A stretch of DNA of 58,085 nucleotides, from contig NZ_JADDRL010000056.1 of assembly GCF_021538895.1 (NCBI RefSeq), positions 1 to 58,085 on the forward strand, written 5' to 3'. The position numbers and the translations under genes are program-made. This DNA comes from Streptomyces olivochromogenes (lineage in GTDB: Bacteria > Actinomycetota > Actinomycetes > Streptomycetales > Streptomycetaceae). The notes beneath the pieces were generated by a model that saw only the letters and a list, made by a program, of their open reading frames with translations, was not told where the DNA came from and did not search any database. Shown piece by piece: positions 44,699 to 53,779 of the stretch (its first letter is position 1; each line of letters opens with the position of its first letter).

Positions 44699-45652
44699 TC
44701 AGGCCCCCTTCCAGTCGGCGCCCCAGTCCCTGGGGACCGAGGCGGTCTCGGAGTGCGCGTGGTACTCCACCGACTCCGCCGTCAGCCGCATGAAGGCCTC
44801 CTCCAGCGAGGCCTGCTGCGGGCTCAGCTCGTGCAGCACGATCCCGTGCCGGCTGGCCAGCTCGCCGATCGGCTCGGCCTTGCCGCCCTCCACCTCCAGC
44901 GCCTCGCCGCCCGCCTCCACGACCGTGATCCCGGCCTCGTGCAGCACGTCCAGCAGCCGCTCGCGCTGCGGGGTGCGGATCCGGACGTACGACCGCGAGT
45001 TCTGCCGGATGAAGTCGGCCATGGTGGTGTCGGCGAGCAGCCGGCCCTGTCCGATGACGACGAGGTGCTCGGCGGTCAGCGCCATCTCGCTCATCAGATG
45101 GCTCGACACGAAGACGGTCCGGCCCTGCGCGGCCAGGGACTTCATCAGGGTCCGGATCCAGTGGATGCCCTCGGGGTCCAGCCCGTTCACGGGCTCGTCG
45201 AACATCAGGATCCGGGGATCGCCGAGCAGCGCGCCGGCGATGCCGAGCCGCTGCCCCATGCCCAGCGAGAACCCCTTGGCCTTCTTGCGCGCCACGGCCG
45301 TGAGTCCCACGGTGTCGAGCACCTCGTGCACCCGGCTCGTCGGGATCCCGTTGCCCTGCGCGAGGCACAGCAGGTGATTGAAGGCGCTCCGCCCGCCGTG
45401 CACGGCCTTGGCGTCCAGCAGCGCCCCGATGTACGTCAGCGGATCCTTCAGCTGGTCGTAGTGCCTGCCGTCGATGCGGACGTCCCCGGCGGTGGGATGG
45501 TCGAGCCCGAGGATCATCCGCATGGTCGTCGACTTGCCGGCACCGTTGGGTCCGAGGAACCCCGTGACGATGCCCGGCCGGACGGAGAAGGTCAGGTTGT
45601 TCACCGCGACCTTCTCGCCGTACCGCTTGGTGAGCCCCTCTAGCTCGATCAT
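44699..45652 (-). CDS. ABC transporter ATP-binding protein (pair 2)
   Basis: 317 residues from the ATG at 45652 (MIELEGLTKRYGEKVAVNNL); a GTG two codons upstream is also possible. Walker A GPNGAGKS, signature SLGMGQRLGIA, Walker B ILMFDEPVNGLDP. It shares long blocks with the pair-1 ATPase (GALLDAKAVHGGR, NHLLCLAQ, FDEPVNGLDPEGI). No Shine-Dalgarno is visible; TAGCGT lies just 6 bases before the ATG, so a leaderless mRNA is possible. Confidence 0.92.
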   Translation of the reverse strand: MIELEGLTKRYGEKVAVNNLTFSVRPGIVTGFLGPNGAGKSTTMRMILGLDHPTAGDVRIDGRHYDQLKDPLTYIGALLDAKAVHGGRSAFNHLLCLAQGNGIPTSRVHEVLDTVGLTAVARKKAKGFSLGMGQRLGIAGALLGDPRILMFDEPVNGLDPEGIHWIRTLMKSLAAQGRTVFVSSHLMSEMALTAEHLVVIGQGRLLADTTMADFIRQNSRSYVRIRTPQRERLLDVLHEAGITVVEAGGEALEVEGGKAEPIGELASRHGIVLHELSPQQASLEEAFMRLTAESVEYHAHSETASVPRDWGADWKGA

Positions 45653-45674
45653 GCGCACACGCTAGAACGGGACA

Positions 45675-45706
45675 AAGCCCCCTGCCACCGGAGCGGCAGG
45701 GGGCTT
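45675..45706 (-). terminator. filP terminator
   Basis: A perfect 12-bp stem: AAGCCCCCTGCC (45675-45686) with GGCAGGGGGCTT (45695-45706), 8-nt loop, followed on the minus strand by TTTGTCC. It lies 32 bp after the filP stop. Confidence 0.88.
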
Positions 45707-45737
45707 CGCTGTCGTTCAGCGGGTGAACGCCCGTGGG

Positions 45738-46673
45738 TTACCGGGACTGCTGGGCCGGCACACCGCGGGAGACCGGCTCGTCGTCGGCGGGCGTGCCGGC
45801 GGCGGCGACCGCGGCGCCGGTCAGCGTGGCGAGCATCTCGCGGACGTTCGTCAGCTGGGCGTTGATCGAGTCGCGGCGGTTGGTCAGGGCGGCCAGCTCG
45901 CGCTCGGATTCCGAGCGGATGCGGTCGGCCTTGGCGTTGGCGTCGGCCACGATGTCCTCGGCCTGGCGCTGCGCCGTCTCGACGGTCTGGCGGGCACGGC
46001 GCTCGGCGTCGGTGCGCAGCTTCTCGGCCTCCAGGCGCAGCTGCTCGGCGCGGTGCTCGATCTCGGCGAGGCGCTTCTCGGCCTTCTGCTGACGCGAGGC
46101 CAGGTCGCGCTCGGACTGCTCGCGGCGCTTGGCGAGGTTCGTCTCGAAGTCGGCGGCGGCCTGCGCGGCCTTGGCGCGGGTCTCCTCGAAGAGGGCGTCG
46201 GCCTCCTCGCGCTTGGACTGCGCGTCCTTCTGAGCCTCGGCGCGCAGCTGCGAGGCCTCACTCTTGGCCTTCTCGACGATCCGGACGCCCTCGTCCTCGG
46301 CCTTGGACTTGCGCTCCGCGGCGAACGACTCCGCGTCGTTGCGGACCTGCTGGGCCGCCGACTCGGCGAGCTCGCGGTGCTGCTCGGCGGCGCGCCGGGC
46401 CTCGTCCCGCAGGTCCTTGGCCTCTTCCTCGGCGAGGCGGAGGATCTTCTCGACCCGCGCGCCGAGACCCGCGTACGACGGCTCGGCGTCGGTGACCTGG
46501 GCCTGTGCGTTCTGCGTTTCGAGGTGGAGCTCCTCGATGCGCTTTTCCAGAGCGGTGATGCGGGAGAGAGCGCTGTCACGGTCGGAGACGAGCTTGGAGA
46601 TGCGTTCGTCCACCTGAGCGCGGTCGTACCCACGCCGCACAAGCTCGAAGCCGTAGGGGGAAGTGTCGCTCAT
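45738..46673 (-). CDS. filP: Filament-forming coiled-coil protein FilP
   Basis: 311 residues, nearly all Glu/Ala/Arg/Lys coiled coil. In S. coelicolor FilP forms intermediate-filament-like cytoskeletal networks behind growing hyphal tips, interacts with DivIVA and Scy and stiffens the hypha. The N-terminus (YGFELVRRGYDRAQVDERISKLV, about 6-28) resembles the lipid-binding, membrane-curvature region of DivIVA/Wag31. A flexible Ala/Gly/Pro tail ends in RGVPAQQSR. The ATG follows GACAGGAA. Next to scy, its known partner. Confidence 0.93.
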   Translation of the reverse strand: MSDTSPYGFELVRRGYDRAQVDERISKLVSDRDSALSRITALEKRIEELHLETQNAQAQVTDAEPSYAGLGARVEKILRLAEEEAKDLRDEARRAAEQHRELAESAAQQVRNDAESFAAERKSKAEDEGVRIVEKAKSEASQLRAEAQKDAQSKREEADALFEETRAKAAQAAADFETNLAKRREQSERDLASRQQKAEKRLAEIEHRAEQLRLEAEKLRTDAERRARQTVETAQRQAEDIVADANAKADRIRSESERELAALTNRRDSINAQLTNVREMLATLTGAAVAAAGTPADDEPVSRGVPAQQSR

Positions 46674-46733
46674 GGGGTTCCTGTCGAAAGAGACCGGTGA
46701 GGTGATAGGGGGAATCCTAGGGGCCGAAGCGGT

Positions 46734-46774
46734 GTGTCATCGAGCGGATACGTGTTTGATCTGGAGAATGACAC
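46734..46774. promoter_or_regulatory. Inverted repeat upstream of filP
   Basis: GTGTCAT (46734-46740) and ATGACAC (46768-46774) are perfect inverted repeats 27 bp apart. On the minus strand a candidate -10 TAGGAT lies just downstream (about 46714-46719). This may be a filP operator or promoter region; assignment is tentative. Confidence 0.35.
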
Positions 46775-46857
46775 CACTTTTGGGTGGCTGAACGTGGGAC
46801 GGCTTGCCAAATTCTGGGGCAAAGTCCCCCAGGAGACACGCAAACCGCCCGACCACG

Positions 46858-49800
46858 CTAGCCATCCGACGACTTGCCACCCGAACGAGGGGCACCGACG
46901 GTCGCGCCCGCCTTGACTCCGCCGTCCTTGCCGGCCGCCGGGGCCTCGAAGGACTCCAACGCCTCAAGGACGTCCTGGACACGGGAGATCTCCGCGTTGA
47001 TGTCCTCGCGCCGGCGCACCAGGACCTCCAGTTCGCGCTTACCCTCCTCGACCGTGCGCTTGGCCTCGCGGATCGCCTCGGCCCGGAGCTCCTCGGCCTC
47101 CTTGACCAGCGTGGCCTTCTTCTGCTCGGCCTCCTTGAGCAGCCCCTCCGCCTTCTTGACGGCGGCGATGCGCACCTTGCCCGCCTCGGAGTTCGCCTCC
47201 GACACCAGCTCCTTGGCCTTCGCCTGCGCCTTGGCGAGCTGCTCCTCGGCGGCCTTGATGAGCGCGTCGCAGCGGTCCCCGGTGGACTTCATGGTCTCGG
47301 CGGCCTCGCGGCGGGCCCGCTCGTGCAGACCCTCGATCTCGCCGGTGATGCGGTCGCGCAGCTCCTGCGCCCGCTCCCTGATGGCGGTCGCGTCCCGGCG
47401 GGCGCCGACGAGCAGCTCGTCCGCGTCGGTACGGGACTTCTCCACCAGCGCGTTGCCCTCGACCGTCGCCTCGGAGACGAGCCGCTCCGCCTCGCTGCGG
47501 GCCGCGCCGACCATGGTGTCGGCCTGCGCCTCGGCGTCCGCCGTGGCCTTCCGCGCCTGCTGCTGCGCCTCGGTGAGCAGCTTGTCGGCCTCGGCCGTGG
47601 TCTCCGTGATGAGCGTGTCGACCTGCTCGGCCGCCTCGGAGCGCCGCTTGTTGGCGTCCTTGCGGGCCTCGTCCAGCGTCCGCTCGGACTCCTCGCGGGC
47701 GGCGTTGACCAGCCGCTCGGCCTCGGCCTCGGCGTCGGCCCTGACCCGCTCGGACTCGGTGCGCATCCGCTCGGCGTGCTGCTGTGCGGAGCCGATCGTC
47801 TCGGCGGCCTCGGCGCGCAGCCGCTCCGCGTCCCCGGTGGCGTCCGTGATCAGCTTCTCGGCCTTGGCGATGGCGTCGGCCCGGACCCGGTCGGCCTCCG
47901 TGATGGTTTCCGTCTGGAGCCGCTCGGCCTCGTTGCGGGCCTCGGTGATGAGCGTGTCCGCCTGCGTCGCCGCGTCCGAGCGGATGCGGTTGGCGTCGTC
48001 CCGGGCCTCGGCACGCGTGCGCGTGGCGGCTTGGTCGGCCTCCGCGATGGCGTCCGAGGCCTCCGTGCGCACCCGCTGGGCGTGCGCGGTCGCGTCCGAA
48101 CGCAGCCGCTCGGACTCGGCGATCGCCTCCGCCATCGTCCGCTCGGCGAGCGCCTTGGCCGCCTCGGACTCCTCCTGCGTCTCGCGCCGGACGCGGCTCG
48201 CGTCCTCGCCGGCCCGCTCCCGCTCGGCGTAGGCGTCGGCGCGGACCCGGTCCGCCTCCTGCTCGGCCTCACGGCGGGTACGGTCCGCCGCGTGCTCGGC
48301 GGCGGAGCGCAGTCCGGCGATCTCCTCCTGCGCCTGCTCGTGCAGGCCGACGACGGAGTCCCGCACCTGCTGGGCGTGCTGCTCGGCCGCCGACACCATC
48401 TCGGTGGCGCGCCGGTCGGCCTCCTCGACCAGGCGCACGGCCTCGGTCTGCGCCTCCTCGACGCGCTTGCGCGCCGAGGCCAGCAGCTCCTCGCTCTGCT
48501 CGCGCGCCCGCTCGCGCTCCTGGTCGGCCTCCTGGCGGGCGGAGCCGAGCAGTTCCTCGGCCTCGCGCCGGCGCCGGACGGCCTCCTCCTGGGCGGCGGC
48601 CAGCGTCTCGGACGCCTCCGTGCCCAGCCGCTCCGCGGCGGCCTGGGCCTCGGCCCGCACCCGGTCGGCGGTGTCCTGTGCCTCCGTCTTCAGCCGCTCG
48701 GCCTCGGCGGCGGCCTCCGACCGCAGGCGTACGGCGACGGCCTCGCCCTCCGCGCGGGACGCGGACGCGTCCGCGGCGGCCTCGTTGCGCAGCCGGTCGG
48801 CCTCGGCGTCCGCCTGCTGCTGGAGCGTACGAATCCGCTCGGCGGCCTCGTTGCGCAGCCGCTCGGTCTCCTCCGCGGCCTCGCGACGGATCCGGGTGGC
48901 CTCGTCGCGGGCGTCGGACAGCGCCTGCTCGGCGGCGGTCACCCGCTCCTCGGCCTCGGTGTGCAGCCGGGTCAGCTCGCCGGCCGCCTCGTCCCGCCGG
49001 GCCTCGACCGCGCGCTCGGCCTCCTCGCGCAGCTCGCGCGCGGCCCGCTCGGCGTCCGTGCGGAGCGCCTCGGCCTGCTCGTCGGCCTCCGCGCGGTACC
49101 GCTCGGCCTCCTTGCGGGTGCGATCCAGGGTCTCCTCGGCCTGCCGGCGCAGCGTGGTGGCGCGCTCGATCGCCTCCGTCCGGACCTTCTCGCTGTCCGT
49201 GGTGGCGCTCTGGCGCAGCTCGTCGGCGTCGGCCTTCGCCTTGGCCAGCAGTTCCTCGGCGGACTTGGCCGCCTCCTCGATCTGCACCACGGCCTCGCGC
49301 CGGGCCTCGGCGCGGATGCTCTCGCCCTCGGCGACCGCGTCGGCGCGCAGCTGCTCGGCGTCGCCGCGCAGCCGGCGGGCCTCCTCCTGCAGCTCGACCG
49401 TCTTGGCGCGGTACTCCTTGGTGTCGTCCTTCGCCGCGCCCTTGAGCTGCTCGGCGATGTCGTGCGCCTCGGCGCGCAGCCGGTCCGCCTCGGCCTCGGC
49501 CTCGGTGCGGATCCGCTCGGCCTCCTCGACCGCCGCCCGGGTGGTCTGCCGGGCCTCGTCCGAGGCCTTGTTCAGCACGTCCTCGGCGGTCTTCGCGGCC
49601 TTGCCCAGCTGGGAGGCGGCCTCCTCGGCGGTGACGCTGCGGGCCTTCTCGCCGGCCTCGGCGAGGATCTTCTCGGCCTCGGCGCGGGCGTCGGTGACGA
49701 GCTGCTCGGCCTCGGCCTTGGTGCTCTCGGCCTCCTTGGTGGCCTCGCTGACCAGCCGGGCGACCTGCTCCTTGGCGGTGCGGGTGCGCGTCTCGTTGGC

Positions 49801-50706
49801 CGCCTCGGCGCTGGACAGCGCCTTGGCGGCGGCCTCCTTGGCCTCGGTGAGAAGCTTCTCGGCCTCGGACTGCGCCTTGCGCAGCGACTCCTCGGCCTCG
49901 GCGATGCGCTGCTCGGCGGCCCGGCTCAGCTCGCCCGCCTGGCGGCGGGCGGCGTCCGACTCCGAGACGGTGGAGGTGCGCAGTGCCTCGGCGTGGTCGG
50001 TGGCCTCCTGGGCCTGCGTGGAGGCGGCGTTCAGCAGCCGCTCGGCGTCGGTGCGGGCGCGGCGCAGGATCTGCTCGGCCTCGGCGCGGGCGCCCTCGGA
50101 GTCGCTCTGCAGCCGCTGCCGGGCCTCGCTGGTCAGCCGCTCGGCCTCCGTGCGGGCGGCCGCCATGGCCTGCTCGGCCTCGGCCCGGGACTCGTCGAGG
50201 AGCCGGCGGGCCTGGGACTCCGTACGGGCCCGCAGCTGCTCCGCCCACGCCACGTTCTCGTTGACGTGCGACTCGACGGTCTGCCGGCGCTCGGCCAGCT
50301 CCTGGTCCAGCTGCTGGCGGCGGGTCACGGCCTCGGTATGCAGCTCGGCCTGCAGCCGGGCGGCCTGCTCGGCGTGCTCCTGCAGGATGCGCTGGGTCTG
50401 CGCGCGGGCCTGGCTCAGCTCCCGCTCGGCGTCCTGGCGCAGCTGATCGGCCTGCACCTGCGCGTTCCGCAGCAGCTGCTCGGCCTGATAGCCGATGTCA
50501 CCGCCGTCGAACGCGGGCCGGGACATGATGGTGCGCCGCGCCTCGTGCAGCTTGGCGCGCAGCACCTCGACCTGGTAGCCGAGGTCCTCGGCGTGCTGGA
50601 TCGCCTTTTCCCGCTCGGTCTTCAGCCGCTTCATCTCGGCCTCGAACCGAGAGAGGTGGTCGACGTCAGCCGCCGGCTCTCGCTCCTGGCTCTCGTAGCC
50701 CCGCAC
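46858..50706 (-). CDS. scy: Giant coiled-coil polarity protein Scy
   Basis: 1,282 residues from GTG 50706 (MRGYESQEREPAADVDHLSR), chosen because GGATGGGA lies upstream; a TTG at 50736 would add ten unconserved residues. Apart from a short start and a Gly/Ser C-terminus, the protein is one Glu/Ala/Arg-rich coiled coil with recurring blocks of the type EAEADRLRxEAxE and TEAERLxxEA. Scy in S. coelicolor is known for a 51-residue repeat coiled coil. It organises the tip-organising centre, recruiting DivIVA and FilP and setting new branch sites. The repeated DNA makes a long antisense open frame, which is not a gene. Confidence 0.94.
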   Translation of the reverse strand: MRGYESQEREPAADVDHLSRFEAEMKRLKTEREKAIQHAEDLGYQVEVLRAKLHEARRTIMSRPAFDGGDIGYQAEQLLRNAQVQADQLRQDAERELSQARAQTQRILQEHAEQAARLQAELHTEAVTRRQQLDQELAERRQTVESHVNENVAWAEQLRARTESQARRLLDESRAEAEQAMAAARTEAERLTSEARQRLQSDSEGARAEAEQILRRARTDAERLLNAASTQAQEATDHAEALRTSTVSESDAARRQAGELSRAAEQRIAEAEESLRKAQSEAEKLLTEAKEAAAKALSSAEAANETRTRTAKEQVARLVSEATKEAESTKAEAEQLVTDARAEAEKILAEAGEKARSVTAEEAASQLGKAAKTAEDVLNKASDEARQTTRAAVEEAERIRTEAEAEADRLRAEAHDIAEQLKGAAKDDTKEYRAKTVELQEEARRLRGDAEQLRADAVAEGESIRAEARREAVVQIEEAAKSAEELLAKAKADADELRQSATTDSEKVRTEAIERATTLRRQAEETLDRTRKEAERYRAEADEQAEALRTDAERAARELREEAERAVEARRDEAAGELTRLHTEAEERVTAAEQALSDARDEATRIRREAAEETERLRNEAAERIRTLQQQADAEADRLRNEAAADASASRAEGEAVAVRLRSEAAAEAERLKTEAQDTADRVRAEAQAAAERLGTEASETLAAAQEEAVRRRREAEELLGSARQEADQERERAREQSEELLASARKRVEEAQTEAVRLVEEADRRATEMVSAAEQHAQQVRDSVVGLHEQAQEEIAGLRSAAEHAADRTRREAEQEADRVRADAYAERERAGEDASRVRRETQEESEAAKALAERTMAEAIAESERLRSDATAHAQRVRTEASDAIAEADQAATRTRAEARDDANRIRSDAATQADTLITEARNEAERLQTETITEADRVRADAIAKAEKLITDATGDAERLRAEAAETIGSAQQHAERMRTESERVRADAEAEAERLVNAAREESERTLDEARKDANKRRSEAAEQVDTLITETTAEADKLLTEAQQQARKATADAEAQADTMVGAARSEAERLVSEATVEGNALVEKSRTDADELLVGARRDATAIRERAQELRDRITGEIEGLHERARREAAETMKSTGDRCDALIKAAEEQLAKAQAKAKELVSEANSEAGKVRIAAVKKAEGLLKEAEQKKATLVKEAEELRAEAIREAKRTVEEGKRELEVLVRRREDINAEISRVQDVLEALESFEAPAAGKDGGVKAGATVGAPRSGGKSSDG

Positions 50707-50890
50707 TGCGCGGTCCCATCCGTCCCCTGGTCGCAAGCTTCTCCAAACGAGCTCCGTCCATCCGCCGAACGGGGCCCCCGGGGAATGGTGTCAGATCAAC
50801 GGCGGAGCACGGGCTGCTGCCCCGACGCTCGTCCCCCGTAACCCGGACCCCGGCATGCGGCCGCCCTGGGTGAAAGGACGACCGCCCCCA

Positions 50891-50920
50891 ACCCTACCGG
50901 CCCCTCTGTACGAGGGTCAG
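50891..50920 (-). promoter_or_regulatory. Candidate scy promoter
   Basis: On the minus strand, CTGACC (50915-50920) and TAGGGT (50891-50896) are 18 bp apart and drive towards scy. The -35 box overlaps the mce stop codon region. Moderate match to the vegetative consensus. Confidence 0.4.
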
Positions 50921-51357
50921 TGCTCAGGTGACTCAACAGGCGCCGATGTGACCAGTTCTGTCAGTACACCGTGGCAATCCTTGGGATGCAGGAAGGTGAT
51001 CCGCGACCCCATGGAGCCGCGCCGTGGCTCGTCGTACAGAACGCGTACGCCCTTTCCACGGATCGCGTCGGCGTCACCGTCGACATCCGCCGTACCGAAG
51101 GCGATGTGGTGGACGCCCTCGCCGTTCTTCGCCAGCCACTTGCCGACCGCGGAGTCCTCCCGGGTCGGTTCGAGCAGCTGGAGGTACGACGCCCCGCCGT
51201 CGGACGTATCGTTGATCTTGAGCATGGCCTCGCGCACGCCCTGCTCCTCGTTGACCTCGGAGTGGAAGACCTCGAAGCCGTAGGTGGCCTTGTAGAACTC
51301 GACAGTCGCGTCGAGGTCATGACAGGCGATCCCGATGTGGTCGATTCGCGTCAGCAT
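50917..51357 (-). CDS. mce: Methylmalonyl-CoA epimerase
   Basis: 146 residues of the vicinal-oxygen-chelate fold; converts (2S)- and (2R)-methylmalonyl-CoA, linking propionyl-CoA carboxylation to the B12 mutase and to polyketide extender supply. Metal ligands and signatures: DHIGIACHDL, YLQLLEPT, HHIAFGTAD and the final VLTELV. Same direction as scy; divergent from the thiolase with a 150-bp gap. Confidence 0.95.
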   Translation of the reverse strand: MLTRIDHIGIACHDLDATVEFYKATYGFEVFHSEVNEEQGVREAMLKINDTSDGGASYLQLLEPTREDSAVGKWLAKNGEGVHHIAFGTADVDGDADAIRGKGVRVLYDEPRRGSMGSRITFLHPKDCHGVLTELVTSAPVESPEH

Positions 51358-51507
51358 GTTTTCAGTGCAGCGCTCCGGAGGTGGTTACGCAACGTGCGCG
51401 CGATCACACCGACGGCCCGATGACGGCGCGGCGTACCGCTCAGTACATTCGAAGTAAACCCTCGTTCACTCCTCAGCTCTTGTGCAGCTGAAAGGGGATC
51501 GCACCTC

Positions 51508-52710
51508 ATGTCAGGAACGAACAGCACGACGACCGTCATCGTCGCGGGTGCCCGCACCCCGATGGGTCGGTTGCTCGGCTCGCTCAAGTCTTTCTCCGGA
51601 GCCGACCTCGGTGGCTTCGCGATCAAGGCCGCCCTCGACCGTGCGGGGATCGGTGGCGACCAGGTGCAGTACGTGATCATGGGCCAGGTGCTGCAGGCCG
51701 GTGCCGGGCAGATCCCGGCCCGCCAGGCCGCCGTCAAGGCCGGCATTCCGATGAACGTCCCGGCGCTCACGATCAACAAGGTCTGCCTGTCCGGCCTGGA
51801 CGCGATCGCGCTGGCCGACCAGCTGATCCGCGCCGGTGAGTTCGACATCGTGGTCGCCGGCGGCCAGGAGTCCATGACCGGCGCCCCTCACCTGCTGCCG
51901 AAGTCCCGTGAGGGCTTCAAGTACGGCGCGGTCGAGATGATCGACGCGATGGCCCACGACGGCCTGACCGACGCCTTCGAGGGCATCGCCATGGGCGAGT
52001 CCACCGAGAAGCACAACACGCGGCTCGGCATCAAGCGCCCGGAGCAGGACGAGATCGCCGCCCTGTCCCACCAGCGGGCGGCCGCCGCCCAGAAGAACGG
52101 CATCTTCGAGGCCGAGATCACCCCGATCGAGATCCCGCAGCGCAAGGGTGAGCCGGTCGTCTTCAGCAAGGACGAGGGCATCCGCGCCGACACGACCGCC
52201 GAGTCGCTCGGCAAGCTGCGCCCGGCCTTCTCGAAGGACGGCACGATCACCGCCGGCACCTCGTCCCAGATCTCCGACGGCGCCGCCGCCGTGGTCGTCA
52301 TGAGCAAGGCCAAGGCGCAGGAGCTCGGCCTGGACTGGATCGCCGAGATCGGTGCCCACGGCAATGTGGCCGGACCGGACAACTCGCTCCAGTCCCAGCC
52401 CTCCAACGCCATCCTGCACGCCCTCAAGAAGGAGGGCCTGGAGGTCTCCGACCTGGACCTGGTCGAGATCAACGAGGCCTTCGCCGCCGTGGCGGTCCAG
52501 TCAATGAAGGACCTCGGCGTGTCCACGGAAAAGGTGAATGTCAACGGTGGTGCGATTGCCCTCGGCCACCCGATCGGCATGTCCGGCGCCCGCCTGGTCC
52601 TCCACCTGGCGCTGGAGCTCAAGCGGCGCGGCGGCGGCGTCGGCGCGGCCGCGCTGTGCGGCGGCGGCGGCCAGGGCGACGCACTGATCGTGCGGGTGCC
52701 GAAGGCCTGA
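51508..52710 (+). CDS. Acetyl-CoA C-acetyltransferase (thiolase)
   Basis: 400 residues from the ATG at 51508 after AAAGGGGA. Condenses two acetyl-CoA to acetoacetyl-CoA, or the reverse. The nucleophilic Cys is C93 in NKVCLSGLDAIALA; NEAFAAVAV carries the catalytic His/Asn region as EINEAFA, and the C-terminal Cys motif is ALCGGGGQGDALIV. Together with hydroxybutyryl-CoA dehydrogenase it would feed the ethylmalonyl-CoA pathway. A strong hairpin separates it from meaB. Confidence 0.95.
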   Translation: MSGTNSTTTVIVAGARTPMGRLLGSLKSFSGADLGGFAIKAALDRAGIGGDQVQYVIMGQVLQAGAGQIPARQAAVKAGIPMNVPALTINKVCLSGLDAIALADQLIRAGEFDIVVAGGQESMTGAPHLLPKSREGFKYGAVEMIDAMAHDGLTDAFEGIAMGESTEKHNTRLGIKRPEQDEIAALSHQRAAAAQKNGIFEAEITPIEIPQRKGEPVVFSKDEGIRADTTAESLGKLRPAFSKDGTITAGTSSQISDGAAAVVVMSKAKAQELGLDWIAEIGAHGNVAGPDNSLQSQPSNAILHALKKEGLEVSDLDLVEINEAFAAVAVQSMKDLGVSTEKVNVNGGAIALGHPIGMSGARLVLHLALELKRRGGGVGAAALCGGGGQGDALIVRVPKA

Positions 52711-52720
52711 TTTTCCCTTG

Positions 52721-52759
52721 CGTCTCGTACGTACGCGCGTGGCGGGTACGTACGAGACG
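52721..52759 (+). promoter_or_regulatory. Hairpin between thiolase and meaB
   Basis: CGTCTCGTACGTAC (52721-52734) is perfectly complementary to GTACGTACGAGACG (52746-52759), 11-nt loop. It starts 10 bp after the thiolase stop, following TTTTCCC, and ends 24 bp before the meaB ATG. Candidate terminator, or a structure governing relative expression of the pair. Confidence 0.75.
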
Positions 52760-52782
52760 TCTCGTGAGCGAACGGAGCTGTG

Positions 52783-53739
52783 ATGCAGGACGTCTCCTCT
52801 CTGGTGGCCCAGGCCAGGGAAGGCCGGCCCCGGGCCGTGGCCCGGCTGATCTCCCTGGTGGAGGGGGCGTCTCCGCAGCTGAGGGAAGTCATGGCGGCCC
52901 TCGCGCCGCTGACCGGGAACGCGTACGTGGTCGGCCTCACCGGATCCCCGGGTGTCGGCAAGTCGACATCCACCTCGGCGCTGGTGACCGCGTACCGCAA
53001 GCAGGGCAAGCGGGTCGGCGTTCTGGCCGTCGACCCGTCCTCGCCCTTCTCGGGCGGCGCCCTGCTCGGCGACCGGGTGCGGATGTCGGAGCACGCCTCC
53101 GACCCGGGCGTCTACATCCGCTCGATGGCCACCCGTGGTCACCTGGGCGGCCTCGCCTGGTCGGCCCCGCAGGCGATCCGCGTGCTGGACGCGGCCGGCT
53201 GCGACGTGATCCTGGTCGAGACGGTCGGCGTGGGCCAGTCGGAGGTGGAGATCGCCTCCCAGGCCGACACCTCCGTCGTGCTGCTGGCCCCCGGCATGGG
53301 CGACGGCATCCAGGCCGCCAAGGCGGGCATCCTGGAGATCGGCGACGTGTACGTCGTCAACAAGGCCGACCGTGACGGCGCGGATGCCACGGCCCGCGAG
53401 CTGAACCACATGCTCGGCCTGGGCGAGTCCCGCGGACCGGGCGACTGGCGCCCGCCCATCGTCAAGACCGTCGCGGCCCGCGCCGAGGGCATCGACGAGG
53501 TCGTGGAGGCCCTGGAGAAGCACCGGGCATGGATGGAGGAGCGCGGAGTGCTGGCGGAGCGCCGGCTGGCCCGCGCGTCCCGCGAGGTCGAGACGATCGC
53601 GGTGACGGCCCTGCGGGAACGCATCGGCGACCTGCACGGAGACCGCCACCTGGGCGCGCTCGCGGAGCGCATCGTGGCCGGTGAGCTGGACCCGTACCGC
53701 GCGGCGGACGAACTGGTGGCGAGCCTCACGGAGAGCTGA
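52783..53739 (+). CDS. meaB: Methylmalonyl-CoA mutase-associated GTPase MeaB
   Basis: 318 residues from the ATG at 52783 (the GTG at 52780 is too close to GGAG). G3E-family GTPase that protects and reactivates adenosylcobalamin mutases and gates cofactor loading. G1 loop GSPGVGKS (54-61), then LAVDPSSPFSGGALLGDR, the switch-III region and base-specificity NKAD (VVNKADRDGAD). No mutase subunit gene is in the window, so it acts on one encoded elsewhere. It is immediately after the thiolase. Confidence 0.95.
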   Translation: MQDVSSLVAQAREGRPRAVARLISLVEGASPQLREVMAALAPLTGNAYVVGLTGSPGVGKSTSTSALVTAYRKQGKRVGVLAVDPSSPFSGGALLGDRVRMSEHASDPGVYIRSMATRGHLGGLAWSAPQAIRVLDAAGCDVILVETVGVGQSEVEIASQADTSVVLLAPGMGDGIQAAKAGILEIGDVYVVNKADRDGADATARELNHMLGLGESRGPGDWRPPIVKTVAARAEGIDEVVEALEKHRAWMEERGVLAERRLARASREVETIAVTALRERIGDLHGDRHLGALAERIVAGELDPYRAADELVASLTES

Positions 53740-53779
53740 CCGTCGCCGACTGTGCGCCGCGACTGCTAACTTGACCCGC

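Noticed and set aside
46804..50841. Very long plus-strand open frame opposite scy, Leu/Gly/Arg-rich
   Set aside because: It mirrors the repetitive GC-rich coiled-coil codons of scy; the low-complexity LLGLG/GLG pattern is the antisense of the Glu/Ala/Arg codons. There is no ribosome site and no domain.
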